Positions 35,782 to 45,719 of a stretch of 62,546 bases of DNA are shown here, in pieces. The first letter of the stretch is position 1. Each line of letters begins with the position of its first letter. The DNA comes from Echinostoma caproni (lineage: Eukaryota > Platyhelminthes > Trematoda > Plagiorchiida > Echinostomatidae). The notes under the pieces are model-generated. The model saw nothing but the letters and a program-made list of their open reading frames with translations. It was not told where the DNA came from and ran no database searches. Location: contig UZAN01040223.1 in NCBI GenBank assembly GCA_900618425.1, forward strand, positions 1 through 62,546. The letters are read 5' to 3'. The position numbers were made by a program, and so were the translations under genes.

Positions 35782-36655
35782 ACAATGTCACTATAGTTTC
35801 ATTTGAAAGAGACATTTTCCTCAATATTTGTTTTTACGATTCCACTCCTATTTCCTAACAAGTTGAAACGCACAGTACGGACTTTCTGTGATAAATATTT
35901 TAAAAATACGGTTTTGGTTTAACGAAAATCCGATGTTTACTTGGATCAATGACGGGAAGCATCCTGACACATGTTCCAGGCTTAAAACGGTTTGAGCAAG
36001 GGATAAAAATTCTTATGTTTGCCACATGATGATTTTTTAAGCATTATTTCGATTTAAACCCTGACGGTTTACCATTCTGTGACTTTGCCACATATCCCTT
36101 TGTCCATCCTTGGTCCACATATCCCAACAATTTTTGCTCACTCTTTTTTGGGTCTGAAGCATAAGCATGTTCAACAAAGCCAGAAAGTTTGCAATAAAAC
36201 TAACATCTACGGACAAATTAAATGTTACTTCGCTTGAAAATCATTCAGAGCATCACTATATGAACTGTTTGTTTTAAGTAGCTTATGAAACTGTTTCACT
36301 TGTCAGAATCAGAAAAACCGCAGTCTCATGTCTACCGTCGAATATCGCTGCAGTAAACTGCTGAGCAATAAACGAGTGGACGTTAGGAGCGGTCATTGTT
36401 TCACATTTTCTGTCTTCTCTCAAGCAGCTTTAAAATGGGGCTGAGTGCAGATGATCTTCATACGGAGTCTGGAATGTTCACATGAAAGACTGATTGCAAA
36501 TGAGAAGAATTTTATGAACTAGCGCTTTTACCTTTTTTTGCTTATCATGAACACTACAATGTGCACTGGAATAAACTTCAAAGGCACTGTAATAGAAACA
36601 AGGCACTTTTATTTCTTTTCCTTTTGCCAATCACTGTGAATGTACTTGTTTGCAG

Positions 36656-36880
36656 TTGGAGAACGTACAGTGTGATAGCTTTGATTCAGTCAATAATAAG
36701 AATCAACAATCTATTCGCACTAGGTGCCACTGTCAGTATCGTTTTAGAATTAGAAAGCAATACATTCATTGTTGGTCTTGCGTCGTACCTTCACTTCATC
36801 ACTATTAACTTCCTCATCAAGGTAACATTGATATTTGTATTCTTGCCCCAAAACGTTAAATTCTCGTACAAATCGAAGGG
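36656..36880 (+). CDS. Candidate exon: TM6-TM7 of a class C (GABA-B-like) G-protein-coupled receptor
   Basis: Acceptor TTTCTTTTCCTTTTGCC...TTGTTTGCAG and donor AAGGG|GTAAAC bound 225 bases with a single open frame (1+222+2). The peptide starts WRTYSV, continues with a hydrophobic helix INNLFALGATVSIVL, a short loop ELESN, a second helix ending VTLIFVFLPQ, and then basic NVKFSYKSK. This parallels the AWxTRxV start, TM6, short loop, TM7 and VFVPK end of GABA-B-type receptors, with almost the same spacing (65 versus about 68 residues from Trp to the Pro motif). Conserved identities are few, so it could be another class C or unrelated two-helix exon. No neighbouring exons were found with confidence. 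Confidence 0.45.
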
Positions 36881-37359
36881 GTAAACTCATTTATATCTCT
36901 CTCGCCAGAAAGGGCAAGGCGATCAAATAAGCAAGCATCAAAGTTACTTATCATGGTTTACACTTTGCGACTATTTGCGGGGATGAATGATGGATGAAAA
37001 ATTGCGGAAGGTCAGTGGTTAGTAACTCAAATAGTTTGATATCAGCTACTTCCAAAACCGGTGCAAGCAACTCCCGCTGATCATCCAATTACAGAACACG
37101 AGATTATAAGATCGAAAAAGGCCCCCGAGACTCGATTATGATTCAGTTCCAAAATCTTTGAACGAACATCGCAGTCTCCGCTATGTAAATGGCTCGAACA
37201 TCAAACAAATTGGCATTGCCAACCGTCTCGGGGACTTTATTTTCCTCAAGCTCTATATTTTAAAGAAAGCAGAAAATATTATGTATTCAGATTTGCGGTT
37301 TGGCATGCTACAATGGATTTCTGATTTAGAGAAAAGTTCTGAGAATTTTATACTTTATT

Positions 37360-37384
37360 ATTAACATTATTATTATTATTATAT
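37360..37384. repeat. (TTA)n microsatellite
   Basis: ATTATTATTATTATATTATG-type short run with one interruption. Confidence 0.8.
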
Positions 37385-37944
37385 TATGTACCTAACATAT
37401 GCATATTATTATGCATATTAACTGCAACCAGTTACTGCTATTTTATAGAATCCGGTTCTTGGTGATATCATGTGTCAGTAAACCCTACAGTGCTGGTCAA
37501 AAGGTTGCGGGTGTTGAGCTTCAAAGGAAACAGTTGAGAGTTGTTGGGGCTGTGGTTAAAGGCACCAAATTATCAACCTGAAAAACGTTTGTTTGGACCC
37601 CCCTACCTCCACCACCACCACCACGTGACTCTCCCAATACGAGTGTTCTGAGGCAGCCCTTTGATTGGCGGCATTCGTCCTCCAAAAAATTATATTTCAT
37701 ACACAATGAAAGGAAGGGTAGAGGAAAAACAAAAAATAAAATAAATAAGAAGCACTCGGCGGACATCTGGATCAATTGCTAGATGCGTTAGTTAGTTCAG
37801 CAGAGATCCTTTGTATAGCTCAGAAATGTTAGGCAGTTTAAACAATTTGTCAATGGCATAAGCTGTCGAGGCAGTCAGATTACATGCTAACTGGTGGATG
37901 CCACATGCCTCTGTAAGTTGCATGGGTAAATGCGAATGTGAAAA

Positions 37945-38062
37945 GATCAGTGCTATCGGTGTGGCCTCGTAGCTCAGCTGGTAGAGCGTGCGCGTACAAA
38001 GCGTAGGCGGTGTCCATGCGTGGGTTCGAAGCGCACCGAGGCTACTGAACTTTTCACAATCG
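37945..38062 (+). mobile_element. tRNA-like SINE, family B, best copy
   Basis: Leader GTGCTATCGGTGTG is followed by a 79-nt tRNA-like unit (37964-38042). It has GCCTC/GAGGC ends, D-arm GCTC/GAGC, A box TAGCTCAGCTGG and B-box region GGTTCGAAGC with one change in the T stem. Then comes a tail CTACTGAACTTTTCACAATC shared with 12080-12103. The anticodon arm is not formed, so a functional tRNA is unlikely. Confidence 0.7.
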
Positions 38063-38266
38063 ACATACAAATAGCATAGGCAGCAGAATGTTTTGCATTT
38101 GTATGAGGCGAAATTTGTTCATCTCAGTGGGCAACACTTTTAGCCAAATCCGCCAATGCGTTGAATTTTAAAACTCCCTTTGGGGCCAATTAGGTTAAAC
38201 TATGACCAGAGTATAAAGTGTCGCATGATAAAAGGCAAGGTGTAAATATGGAACCTGGCGGGGCAT

Positions 38267-38345
38267 ACTGCCTGTTCCCCAAGGTTCGCAGTTTGCTTGC
38301 GAACGTTTCATTACCAGCCGAGGTAACATTCTGTGAAGTGGCAGT
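38267..38345 (-). ncRNA. Three-stem structured repeat, hammerhead-like (copy 2)
   Basis: This is the minus-strand homologue of 14240-14318. Helices on plus coordinates: ACTGCC (38267-38272) with GGCAGT (38340-38345), 6 perfect pairs; GTTCGC (38284-38289) with GCGAAC (38299-38304), 6 perfect pairs; ATTACC (38310-38315) with GGTAAC (38322-38327). All three differ in sequence from copy 1 yet still pair. On the minus strand GAAACG follows the second helix, but the CTGATGA element has decayed to CAGAATG. It lies directly upstream of, and antisense to, the Penelope fragment at 38335. Confidence 0.55.
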
Positions 38346-38645
38346 GTTCTGTTTGTGCAAAATAAACTGCAAGGACTGCCGAAAACACTGTATCTGGCAA
38401 AATGGAATAAAACTATCAACAGGGATTCGTGAACATGGATCGGCAGTCAAGATACACAAAACACTATGGTTGGTTTATTTCCAAGAAGATCAGGAAGGAC
38501 ATTTCTTGTACTTCGAATGGGGGAATTCCTCAATAAAGCCCGGTAAAACCATACAAGAGAGCTTTGTTAGGCTTGGCATTCCTCGGTCAACCCAATAAAC
38601 AGACACGTTCAGCCGGATCACGTGTACGCGCCAATGTAACCCAAG
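38335..38645 (+). mobile_element. Penelope-like element, C-terminal GIY-YIG nuclease fragment
   Basis: The plus-strand frame reads KINCKDCRKHCIWQNGIKLS, then GIREHGSAVKIHK, EDQEGHFLYFEWGNSS and KPGKTIQESF. After a frame change near 38580 it reads AWHSSVNPINRHVQPDHVY. This is the usual order of the PLE GIY-YIG endonuclease (KxxCKDC, HYIGQTG, LSTRIREH, GHxFDW and a terminal AWHS). The Tyr-Ile-Gly core is Cys-Ile-Trp and the catalytic Arg of TRIREH is Gly, so it is inactive. No reverse transcriptase lies upstream. Sequence after 38645 shows no further PLE signal. Confidence 0.85.
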
Positions 38646-38822
38646 GTCACATTGTGACCTGATAACTGACCGAAGAGCAATCTATACAGAAGCACAACCA
38701 CTCGTCCTCAAACCCCGCAACAGTTCAACGGCGAGCTACACGTGATCAGCTAGTGTGTAAGTAACGATATCAATTGGACTGGATCAATTTGGAGTTTTGC
38801 TCAGAGGTTCAAATACCCTTAC

Positions 38823-38922
38823 CGTTTTGTGAAACTTGGTGTTTGAATTGGGGTGACGATCGCTCCAGATATGAAATTGCAATCGCGAATATTTGGATTA
38901 ACCAATACAACAACAGGAAAAG
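38823..38922 (-). CDS. Weak candidate exon whose acceptor is a microsatellite end
   Basis: On the minus strand a (CTA)n tract ends in TAG, and the following 100 bases have one open frame (2+96+2), FPVVVLVNPNIRDCNFISG then AIVTPIQTPSFTK, ending at donor AAACG|GTAAGG. No family was recognised. The acceptor is unusual, so this is tentative. Confidence 0.22.
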
Positions 38923-38923
38923 C

Positions 38924-38942
38924 TAGTAGTAGTAGTAGTAGC

Positions 38943-39003
<61 letters not shown>
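38924..39003. repeat. (AGT)n trinucleotide microsatellite
   Basis: About 26 AGT units with one GCA interruption near 38940. Frames across it give serine or leucine runs and are not genes. Confidence 0.97.
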
Positions 39004-39059
39004 TTGATATCACAAACTCACACGACCAGAGATGTTGCTTAGAAGAAAGATATGGATAG

Positions 39060-40200
39060 AAGTAAATGGAACTATACAGGCGGACCCATATAATCTGCTT
39101 TGTTTGATTGGTGATTTCATTGAAGGCTCTTGATCAGCGGTAAACAGTTCGACAGTATTCGCTTCTTACGTTGAGACAACAGTAAATCTTTGAAACCGTG
39201 CTCAGATGAAAGTTTAATTTTCGAATGCCGTGAAAACCCACCAACCCTCTCGTTATGCGCGCAGCTGACATAATACTCACATTAATGTGAGAAGTGCATA
39301 CTTACAACAATAACAGTAGCAATAGCAGCTACTGCTGAGGTNTTCACACCGCCGTCTACTCAACGGTAATGCACTGTTGATGATGGTTACAAACAGGGCG
39401 TAGTCAAATTACTCATAGTTTCTGAGGTGAGTGACACTTTTAGCCAACAGCAGGAAACAGTTTGTAAATGCTTTTTTTCAAAATACGAATTAATAGTACT
39501 TTAATGGCTTCTGTTATAGACTTTAGAGGTCAACTAACTACAAATATAGAGCTTTGTATTAACCCTTAATATGAGTTTTGCGAGTTCAGGTGCTTCGGCA
39601 TTTTTGTCAAAGGATTCACGATGACTGATTTATCACGCAAAATGATGTGATGATCCGATGATACGTGTTTGAATGATGATGTACCATTTTGGAGAGACAG
39701 AGTCAGCATTCAGCACCTGAATCAGTTGTTTGGCATGCAATCCACTAATTCGGGAAGTAAATATTATTTCTGGATTTCCGCCCTAACATGTTGCACCTTG
39801 GTCCCTGACGACCCTTCTCCGGGTTGTAGATTTATCTCTGTCTTCGATACAGGGAAAACGTTTTTAATTACAGTTCAATCCAGGTAATTGAATGGATTTG
39901 ATTCTGCCAGTTGTCAATTCAAAAGTTGTTTGAATGTTAGACAGTAATAAGTATTAGATTTAGTCTGTGGATTTCTAAAACAGTACATGCTTAAATTTGT
40001 GCTCATAAAATTAGGCATAAATTTTTTTATGAATAACCTCACTTTTGGTATAACACTGAGACTTATTTTGGAAAATTTTGGAATTTGCGAAATGCGTTTT
40101 GAGAGTGGTAGTAACTGAAAATCTGCTTGTTGAGTGTAACACAGTTTCACTATCAAGGGTACCATGTATAGGAGTTCGACGACAAGGTGCTCAGTGTTCA
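39060..40200. other. Stretch without a recognised gene
   Basis: CAATAACAGTAGCAATAGCAGC low complexity near 39308-39332 and an N at 39342. No exon was called. Confidence 0.35.
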
Positions 40201-40208
40201 ATTCCCAC

Positions 40209-40291
40209 CCCAAAATCACACTGAATTACTACTTGCGTATCGTAAAATTGGGAACTAACATCTTCATAATTCACAGGAGTTAAACCAGCAT
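40209..40291 (-). CDS. Weak candidate internal exon
   Basis: A pyrimidine-rich minus-strand acceptor (CATTTCTTTTATCCGAG) and donor TTTGGG|GTGGGAA enclose 83 bases, with open frame AGLTPVNYEDVSSQFYDTQ then VVIQCDFG. The coding look is good, but the donor is weak. Confidence 0.23.
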
Positions 40292-40704
40292 CTCGGATAA
40301 AAGAAATGTTTTGTGAAATTTGTAACTTTGACAAACCTTTTGTACCAACGGATATAGACAATACAAATATCGATTCCCGTTCGGAATAGCTCTTAATCCT
40401 TATGTTGTATCTTTGAATGGTAATAGTCAAAGTCTTCATGAATCGGATATTTGAATTTTCTCCAAATGTTAAGCGCTTACATCTCAATCGATTGACATAT
40501 TACAGAAATTTATAAAGCCATTTTGAGTAAACAAACTTCCCGGTCAGATAAACAAAAGTGTCGAATGAATCTGATGCATTAGGTCAAACGGTCATGGAGA
40601 AAATTCTTTCTTGCTGAAAGTGTTCTATAAAGATCTTTTACGGTTTTCGCGGTTCTTGTCGTATTTGTGATGGCAATTGTACATTCTACTCATCCTGTTT
40701 CCAG

Positions 40705-41145
40705 GCTTTCACCTCTAATACATCTGTCTCAACCTATACTTGTAAACTGCTTGCCTCTTCCGTTTCATATGCTTGTCATCATTCCATTCTGTTTTACCTA
40801 AAGGAAATCTGTTTGTGTGTATCAGGCATTGAAAATCACTTTTCATTGAAAACGATACCATCGCTTCCATCCAGAACACTGTTGGCTCCAGAGCTTGCCA
40901 CCGCACCGTATCACCTGGTTCCGGTAGATTTAGGAACCAACTTTGCGAACGCACTATCCTTTCTGCATTGTGTTTCATTTTTTCAACTGTTAACTAATTA
41001 TCACTCCACGGTTGTAGTGCATATCGTCAGGACAGTGCTTTTGGCGTCTGTCAAACAAACGTTATCTCGACCTGGCTCCCACAGCGATCGACAGAATCTC
41101 CCGCAGTTCGAGAAGAGTAACCAGTGGATCGATTCATCCATCTAG
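40705..41145 (+). CDS. Candidate large terminal exon, 146 codons
   Basis: An excellent acceptor (CTACTCATCCTGTTTCCAG, ending at 40704) is followed in phase 0 by an uninterrupted frame to TAG. Segments include SRTLLAPELATAPYHLVPVD, LGTNFANALSFLHCVSFFQL and the hydrophilic end SHSDRQNLPQFEKSNQWIDS. The length is well above chance for this composition, and the frame opens exactly at the splice site. The antisense strand also has an 87-codon frame, so composition may contribute. No domain was recognised. Confidence 0.35.
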   Translation, partial: AFTSNTSVSTYTCKLLASSVSYACHHSILFYLKEICLCVSGIENHFSLKTIPSLPSRTLLAPELATAPYHLVPVDLGTNFANALSFLHCVSFFQLLTNYHSTVVVHIVRTVLLASVKQTLSRPGSHSDRQNLPQFEKSNQWIDSSI

Positions 41146-41149
41146 CACT

Positions 41150-42560
41150 TTTCTGTAATCATTACGGCTTATGCCACTGCGATTTTTATTTTGCTATTTG
41201 ACTGACTGTTATATGGTCTGGTCATGTACCGTTAAAAGTGCTATCACTCAAAAGATTGTTGGAACTCTGTGCTACAAAAATACGGACCAACATTCATAAT
41301 AAGTTGCATTTACGTTCCATGTTGTTCAACATGAGAGAGTATTTTGCTAATGATCTCTGCAGATTTACATGCATGCTCTGTTCTTGTACTTAAATACTGA
41401 TGCCGAATACCCAAAAGTGTAGCGTAGCTGTCAGAAAATTTGTTGCTTAGTATAAAAATGAGGTGCATATATATAAAAACTCGCTAAGTAAGCAATAACT
41501 ATTATTACCAGAATAACTGCTTATCTTTCTTATCCATTAAGGAGGGAAGATTTGCCAAATAAAGCCCAACCACCACCCACACCCACAATCACAAAACACC
41601 ATTAACTGCGATGGTTATGTCAGGAATGATTGACACACTCCCAGGATGTGTGGTGCATATATGGGGTTGAGATAAAAGCAACTGTGAATCACGGAATACA
41701 GAAAAACATGATGATAAAAGATAGTTGGAAATTCGATGTGAGTTATTTCAGAAACAGTCGTTCATAGGTGAAATAAATTCAATTCTTCAAGCTAACTTTT
41801 GACTGTTTTAGAGGCAACTTAAATGGATTGCATTCCACTCGCAATGGTTCTTCAAGTGTTAATAACCCTTAGGTAAAACATTTGTAAAAATTGAATAGAT
41901 TTTAAGTGATATACTAAATGGTTAGAACAGAGAGAATTCAAGTACTGAGAGATGGTAACATTGAACTCAATCTCCTCGGTCTCTATTACGCAAAACAATC
42001 TGTTTATTTAAGAAAGTTTTGGTACCTTCAGTGGTCAAACGGACAGCATTCAAAGGAGAGGGGTGGACCAGAATCAGTGTCATGGTAATTTGACTAATTG
42101 CCTCAGAAACGTTTTTTCACAAACCATTACTCAACGTGATCAACTTCGCTTCGCTCAAGGTTGAGAACCTTGAATTCATGTAACGTTACAACTGCTTAAA
42201 CTAAAAAAAAGCATCAAGGATGTTGCCAGTTGTTTTGAGAAGCTTTGCAATTGATGACCCTGAATTTCTTTTACCGGATTAATCTCTTATATTTTGTTGC
42301 GTCATTGATTGTAGTCACTACTTGGGTTTGTGTTCAGACATCTGTTGTGACAGGGGTCAATTTGCTCTGCCAATGGAAGTGTCACCGCGAATGTACGTAA
42401 ACTGATAGATAAAATATGAGGCAGAATTGAACCGCCGGCTGTTTTCGGCTTTCCAGACAAATTCTGTTGGTGCAAACAATGATCACACCCTTTAACTTAT
42501 CAATGGGAATAGAAAGGTGAATATTCATTGAATAGATATAAACGCTATACAATTCTACTG
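41150..42560. other. Stretch without a recognised gene
   Basis: Only a short palindrome, CAAGGTTGAGAACCTTG at 42157-42173, stands out. Confidence 0.35.
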
Positions 42561-42570
42561 TTTCACGGAG

Positions 42571-42580
42571 GGGGGGGGGC
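42571..42580. repeat. Poly-G run
   Basis: About ten G in a row, lying where similarity of the adjacent Penelope fragment ends. Confidence 0.9.
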
Positions 42581-42599
42581 GTTTGTTAGAGGGATTCCA

Positions 42600-42815
42600 C
42601 ATCACAAGCAAGCTTTTGAGGGAGAATAAATTACAATTATTTAAGAAATATGCATGTTCAAAAGATTCTTTAACGAAATGAGGTGTCCAAACCTTAATAA
42701 TTGGATTAATTATTTCAGCAAACCAAAGAGCCGCCTTGTTACACGGTGAATTCTTCATGCATAAGATTGATCTAAGTGATCGAGGAAATTAAAAGGATTG
42801 TTAGCTTCTGTCACA
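42600..42815 (-). mobile_element. Penelope-like element reverse transcriptase fragment
   Basis: Minus-strand frame PRSLRSILCMKNSPCNKAAL, WFAEIINPI and FVKESFEHAYFLNNC matches, block for block, the segment of the 27.5-kb PLE that reads LPRSILC, NSPYHK, IADPIHKL and RDSFEF. It covers the reverse transcriptase region between the RPI block and the FDVxSLFTN block only. The fragment stops near the poly-G at 42571. Confidence 0.75.
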
Positions 42816-42819
42816 GTGT

Positions 42820-43920
42820 TCATCTTCTCTTTGTTCTAACGAATTCCATGAAGGGGACCTAATATTCAAAACACTGAAAATTATTGGAGATCCTAGTTGG
42901 CTACTTTCAAATTTATAACGGCAAAGATGCTTCCTTCCATTGAAATTCCAGTTGTTCTGTAAAAACACCGCAACCCGTTTTAATTGAAACTCTTGCATTT
43001 CCATTTGAACTTTCCCCTCCTCCGTAGAATAACCAATTCTGTGCTTCTAATACAGTTGTGTTATGGAACTCTGAAGGAATAATTCAAACCTATATATTTA
43101 TATTTTTACAAAAACTTATTCCAAACATTATTAGTCGAAGTATTATTCAGGGATACTAAATTGTAAACAAGCGCAACTAAACAAAATCTTAGAAGAAAAA
43201 GTGAAACATATAGATAGTGAGTTGGTCCGACAACACGCGTGCAGTACCAATGTGTTCCGTCTACCATGGAATAAACTGAAACTACTAGTAAACTGACTCG
43301 CCTGGTCAGCGAGCACGAGATTAAACCGACTGTGATCGATTTTATGAAACAATGGACATTATTCGTAGGCCTAGCAATTTTTAGGGTTCACCAATCGGTA
43401 AACATCGGCTCTGAGTTTATATGTTTGAATGCACAGCTGATGATTTTCGCTCACTTGAAGAAAGGTTATATGACTAGAATTGACGGTTTTGTTACAAACT
43501 GTGAATGGCAAACTGCTTCTCTAGAAAAAAGACGATTTTTCAATAAACAGCCATGATTTGATTTACAGTCAATGGAAATTTCGAAGTTTTTGCTCACAGG
43601 ATGTCCTATGCGTTTGCATTGGTTTCAAAATAGCTTACTATCAGGACCTATCCCAGACGGTTGTAATCTTTCAAACAGTGTGAAATATTTATTCCACTCT
43701 AATCGCTAATACGCTTAGCAACAAGTTTGCGTCCAGCGCAACCAGCAATTAGTATATGTTCAAGGCTTTTTCATATGCACCGAATTCAACCATCAAATTC
43801 AAGTACATCCATGTACCATCAGAACAGGATTAATCAATTATCTCGGTGGATTGCCTAGGAAACATGATAACCATTCCGTTTTGAGCTTAGCATGTATATG
43901 CGCGCTTATCAACATTGTTC
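42820..43920. other. Stretch without a recognised gene
   Basis: Several unassigned frames (42801-43004 minus, 43143-43352 minus, 43332-43556 plus) without splice support. Confidence 0.3.
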
Positions 43921-43925
43921 TTCAG

Positions 43926-43979
43926 GTGACGTTAAGTTATTGTCCCGAGAAAGGATTTTGGAAAATTAGAAGAAAATGA
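43926..43979 (+). CDS. Weak candidate terminal mini-exon
   Basis: Acceptor AACATTGTTCTTCAG, then VTLSYCPEKGFWKIRRK and TGA in phase 0. Too short for a firm call. Confidence 0.18.
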   Translation: MTLSYCPEKGFWKIRRK

Positions 43980-43984
43980 TGAAA

Positions 43985-45670
43985 TTATCCCTCGTGGTTT
44001 CATTTTTTCCAAAGACCAAATGCAGTTTCAGTAACCCAATGGTAACAATTTGAATGTATTTTATATTTACAAGAGACCGATTATATTATTTAAATCAAAG
44101 CATTTATTGTTCATCACTTGGTGGAAAGCAGTATACTTTAAACAAGAAAACAACCAATAATCAGATTTCCTAATGAACGTTGTTTAACGGAAGGACAAGA
44201 ACCGTTTCCTTTTGATGACCACACATATCGATTTAAAGCAAGATTTCCCGTGATTGGTGGATCCATGTAAAATGGAACATTCTATTTACGCAACATATGT
44301 TGGCACACCCTTGTTTACATACATTATCATCTTCATCTGGTTTAACTACTCGATTCGTCTCTCGTCCAAAAAGAATCTAGACAGAATCCTCTTATTTGAG
44401 TGAATCCTAAACATCTGCCTAACGTTTGAACGAATTTAAATGTTTTCCGAAATGGCTCTCGAATGGCGTTTGACTGTGCACCTGATTTGTGACTGTTTTC
44501 TGATTGTTCACACTGACATGCTTACGGTTTGAATACTAGTAATAGTAGAAAAATGCCGAGCGATTGGGAAACACCTGCACGAATCTAGCTTTTACATAAG
44601 TGATTGTATTAAATATCACATTTGTAACGGATTGGAAATTCTATTTACCGTTTGCTGATGCACACATCCCAATTGGAACATTTAAAAATCAACATGTACC
44701 TACAGACAATACCGAAATCGTAGCATCGGAAATTCTAATCGTTTATTCAAAATACTCGATTAAATGTATATTTTCTCTACTACGTAATGCTGACTAAATA
44801 GGATGCAGAAACGTTGAGCATGCATGAAGGATTCGGGTTCAATCCATGAGCGATACTTGCAGCTTGGTGACACCTCGGTTAAAATGATTGCTGTTGCTCA
44901 CTTTTCGTTAGAAATACCGATTGTCATTTAGCCGATATCAGTCCTTCATAAAAATACAAGTGCACAAAAACTGCTGGAATTCGCACCTCAAGCTTGCCCA
45001 TACAAAACAGAGAATATTGACTTGATTTTATCTCAAACATACGGGCAATATTCCCAAATCCAGCCATTACCAGTTTATAATACAACATTAAAGCACCTCT
45101 CAAGTGAACCATACTTAGGTTTGCATCACAGAACGAGATAATTAGAATGTCTGCATCAATTTGCTACAGAATAAGAAAAACTAAGTAACTGAGCTTAACC
45201 AGAATGGAAGAGAGAAAAACATGCAGGGAGAAGATTGATATATCACTCGTGAATAAAACTGCCTACCCAGATAGCTAAAAATGAAATGCTACAAACTGAC
45301 ATTCCTTTTAAAAGGGAATGGTTTAATCCCTAAAAAACTGGCTACTGAACTGAATCTGACCTGATCTTGTTTCACACAAAACAAAGTAAAAAAATATTTG
45401 TATCCCCATGACGCTTACTGATGTAATACTAGAAAACGGAAAACTAAAATCAAATTTGTGCTGCTCTGTATGGATATGTTTAACAGGTCTGACGGATTGG
45501 TTAAATATTCACTGGAAAAACCACATCAAAAGTGTCAAATGTTCACCATTCAAGTAATCAAAAACAGCGAGAAAGAGGACCAGTTCGCCTAAAAACAAAA
45601 CCACCTAGTAGCTTCAGTTGTTTCAAGTATGAGTGTATACGAAATTGGGGTATGCGCTGATTTGAAAGAG
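43985..45670. other. Stretch with at most a SINE trace
   Basis: At 44815-44900 (+) a B-box-like GGGTTCAATCC is followed by GGTGACACC...CGGTTAAAA and CTGTTGCTC. This may be a very decayed Smα-like copy. Nothing else was recognised. Confidence 0.25.
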
Positions 45671-45678
45671 AAACTCAC

Positions 45679-45715
45679 CTCAACACATGGCAAAATTAGC
45701 TGAGAATTTAATGCG
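45679..45715 (-). CDS. Candidate micro-exon
   Basis: Acceptor AGTCCATCTCTTTCAG and donor GTTGAG|GTGAGTTTC are both strong. The 37 bases between them have one open frame (1+36), ALNSQLILPCVE. Flukes use micro-exons widely, but at this size only transcripts can confirm it. Confidence 0.22.
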
Positions 45716-45719
45716 CTGA

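Noticed and set aside
38819..39059. Serine-run and leucine-run open frames on the two strands
   Set aside because: They are translations of the (AGT)n microsatellite.
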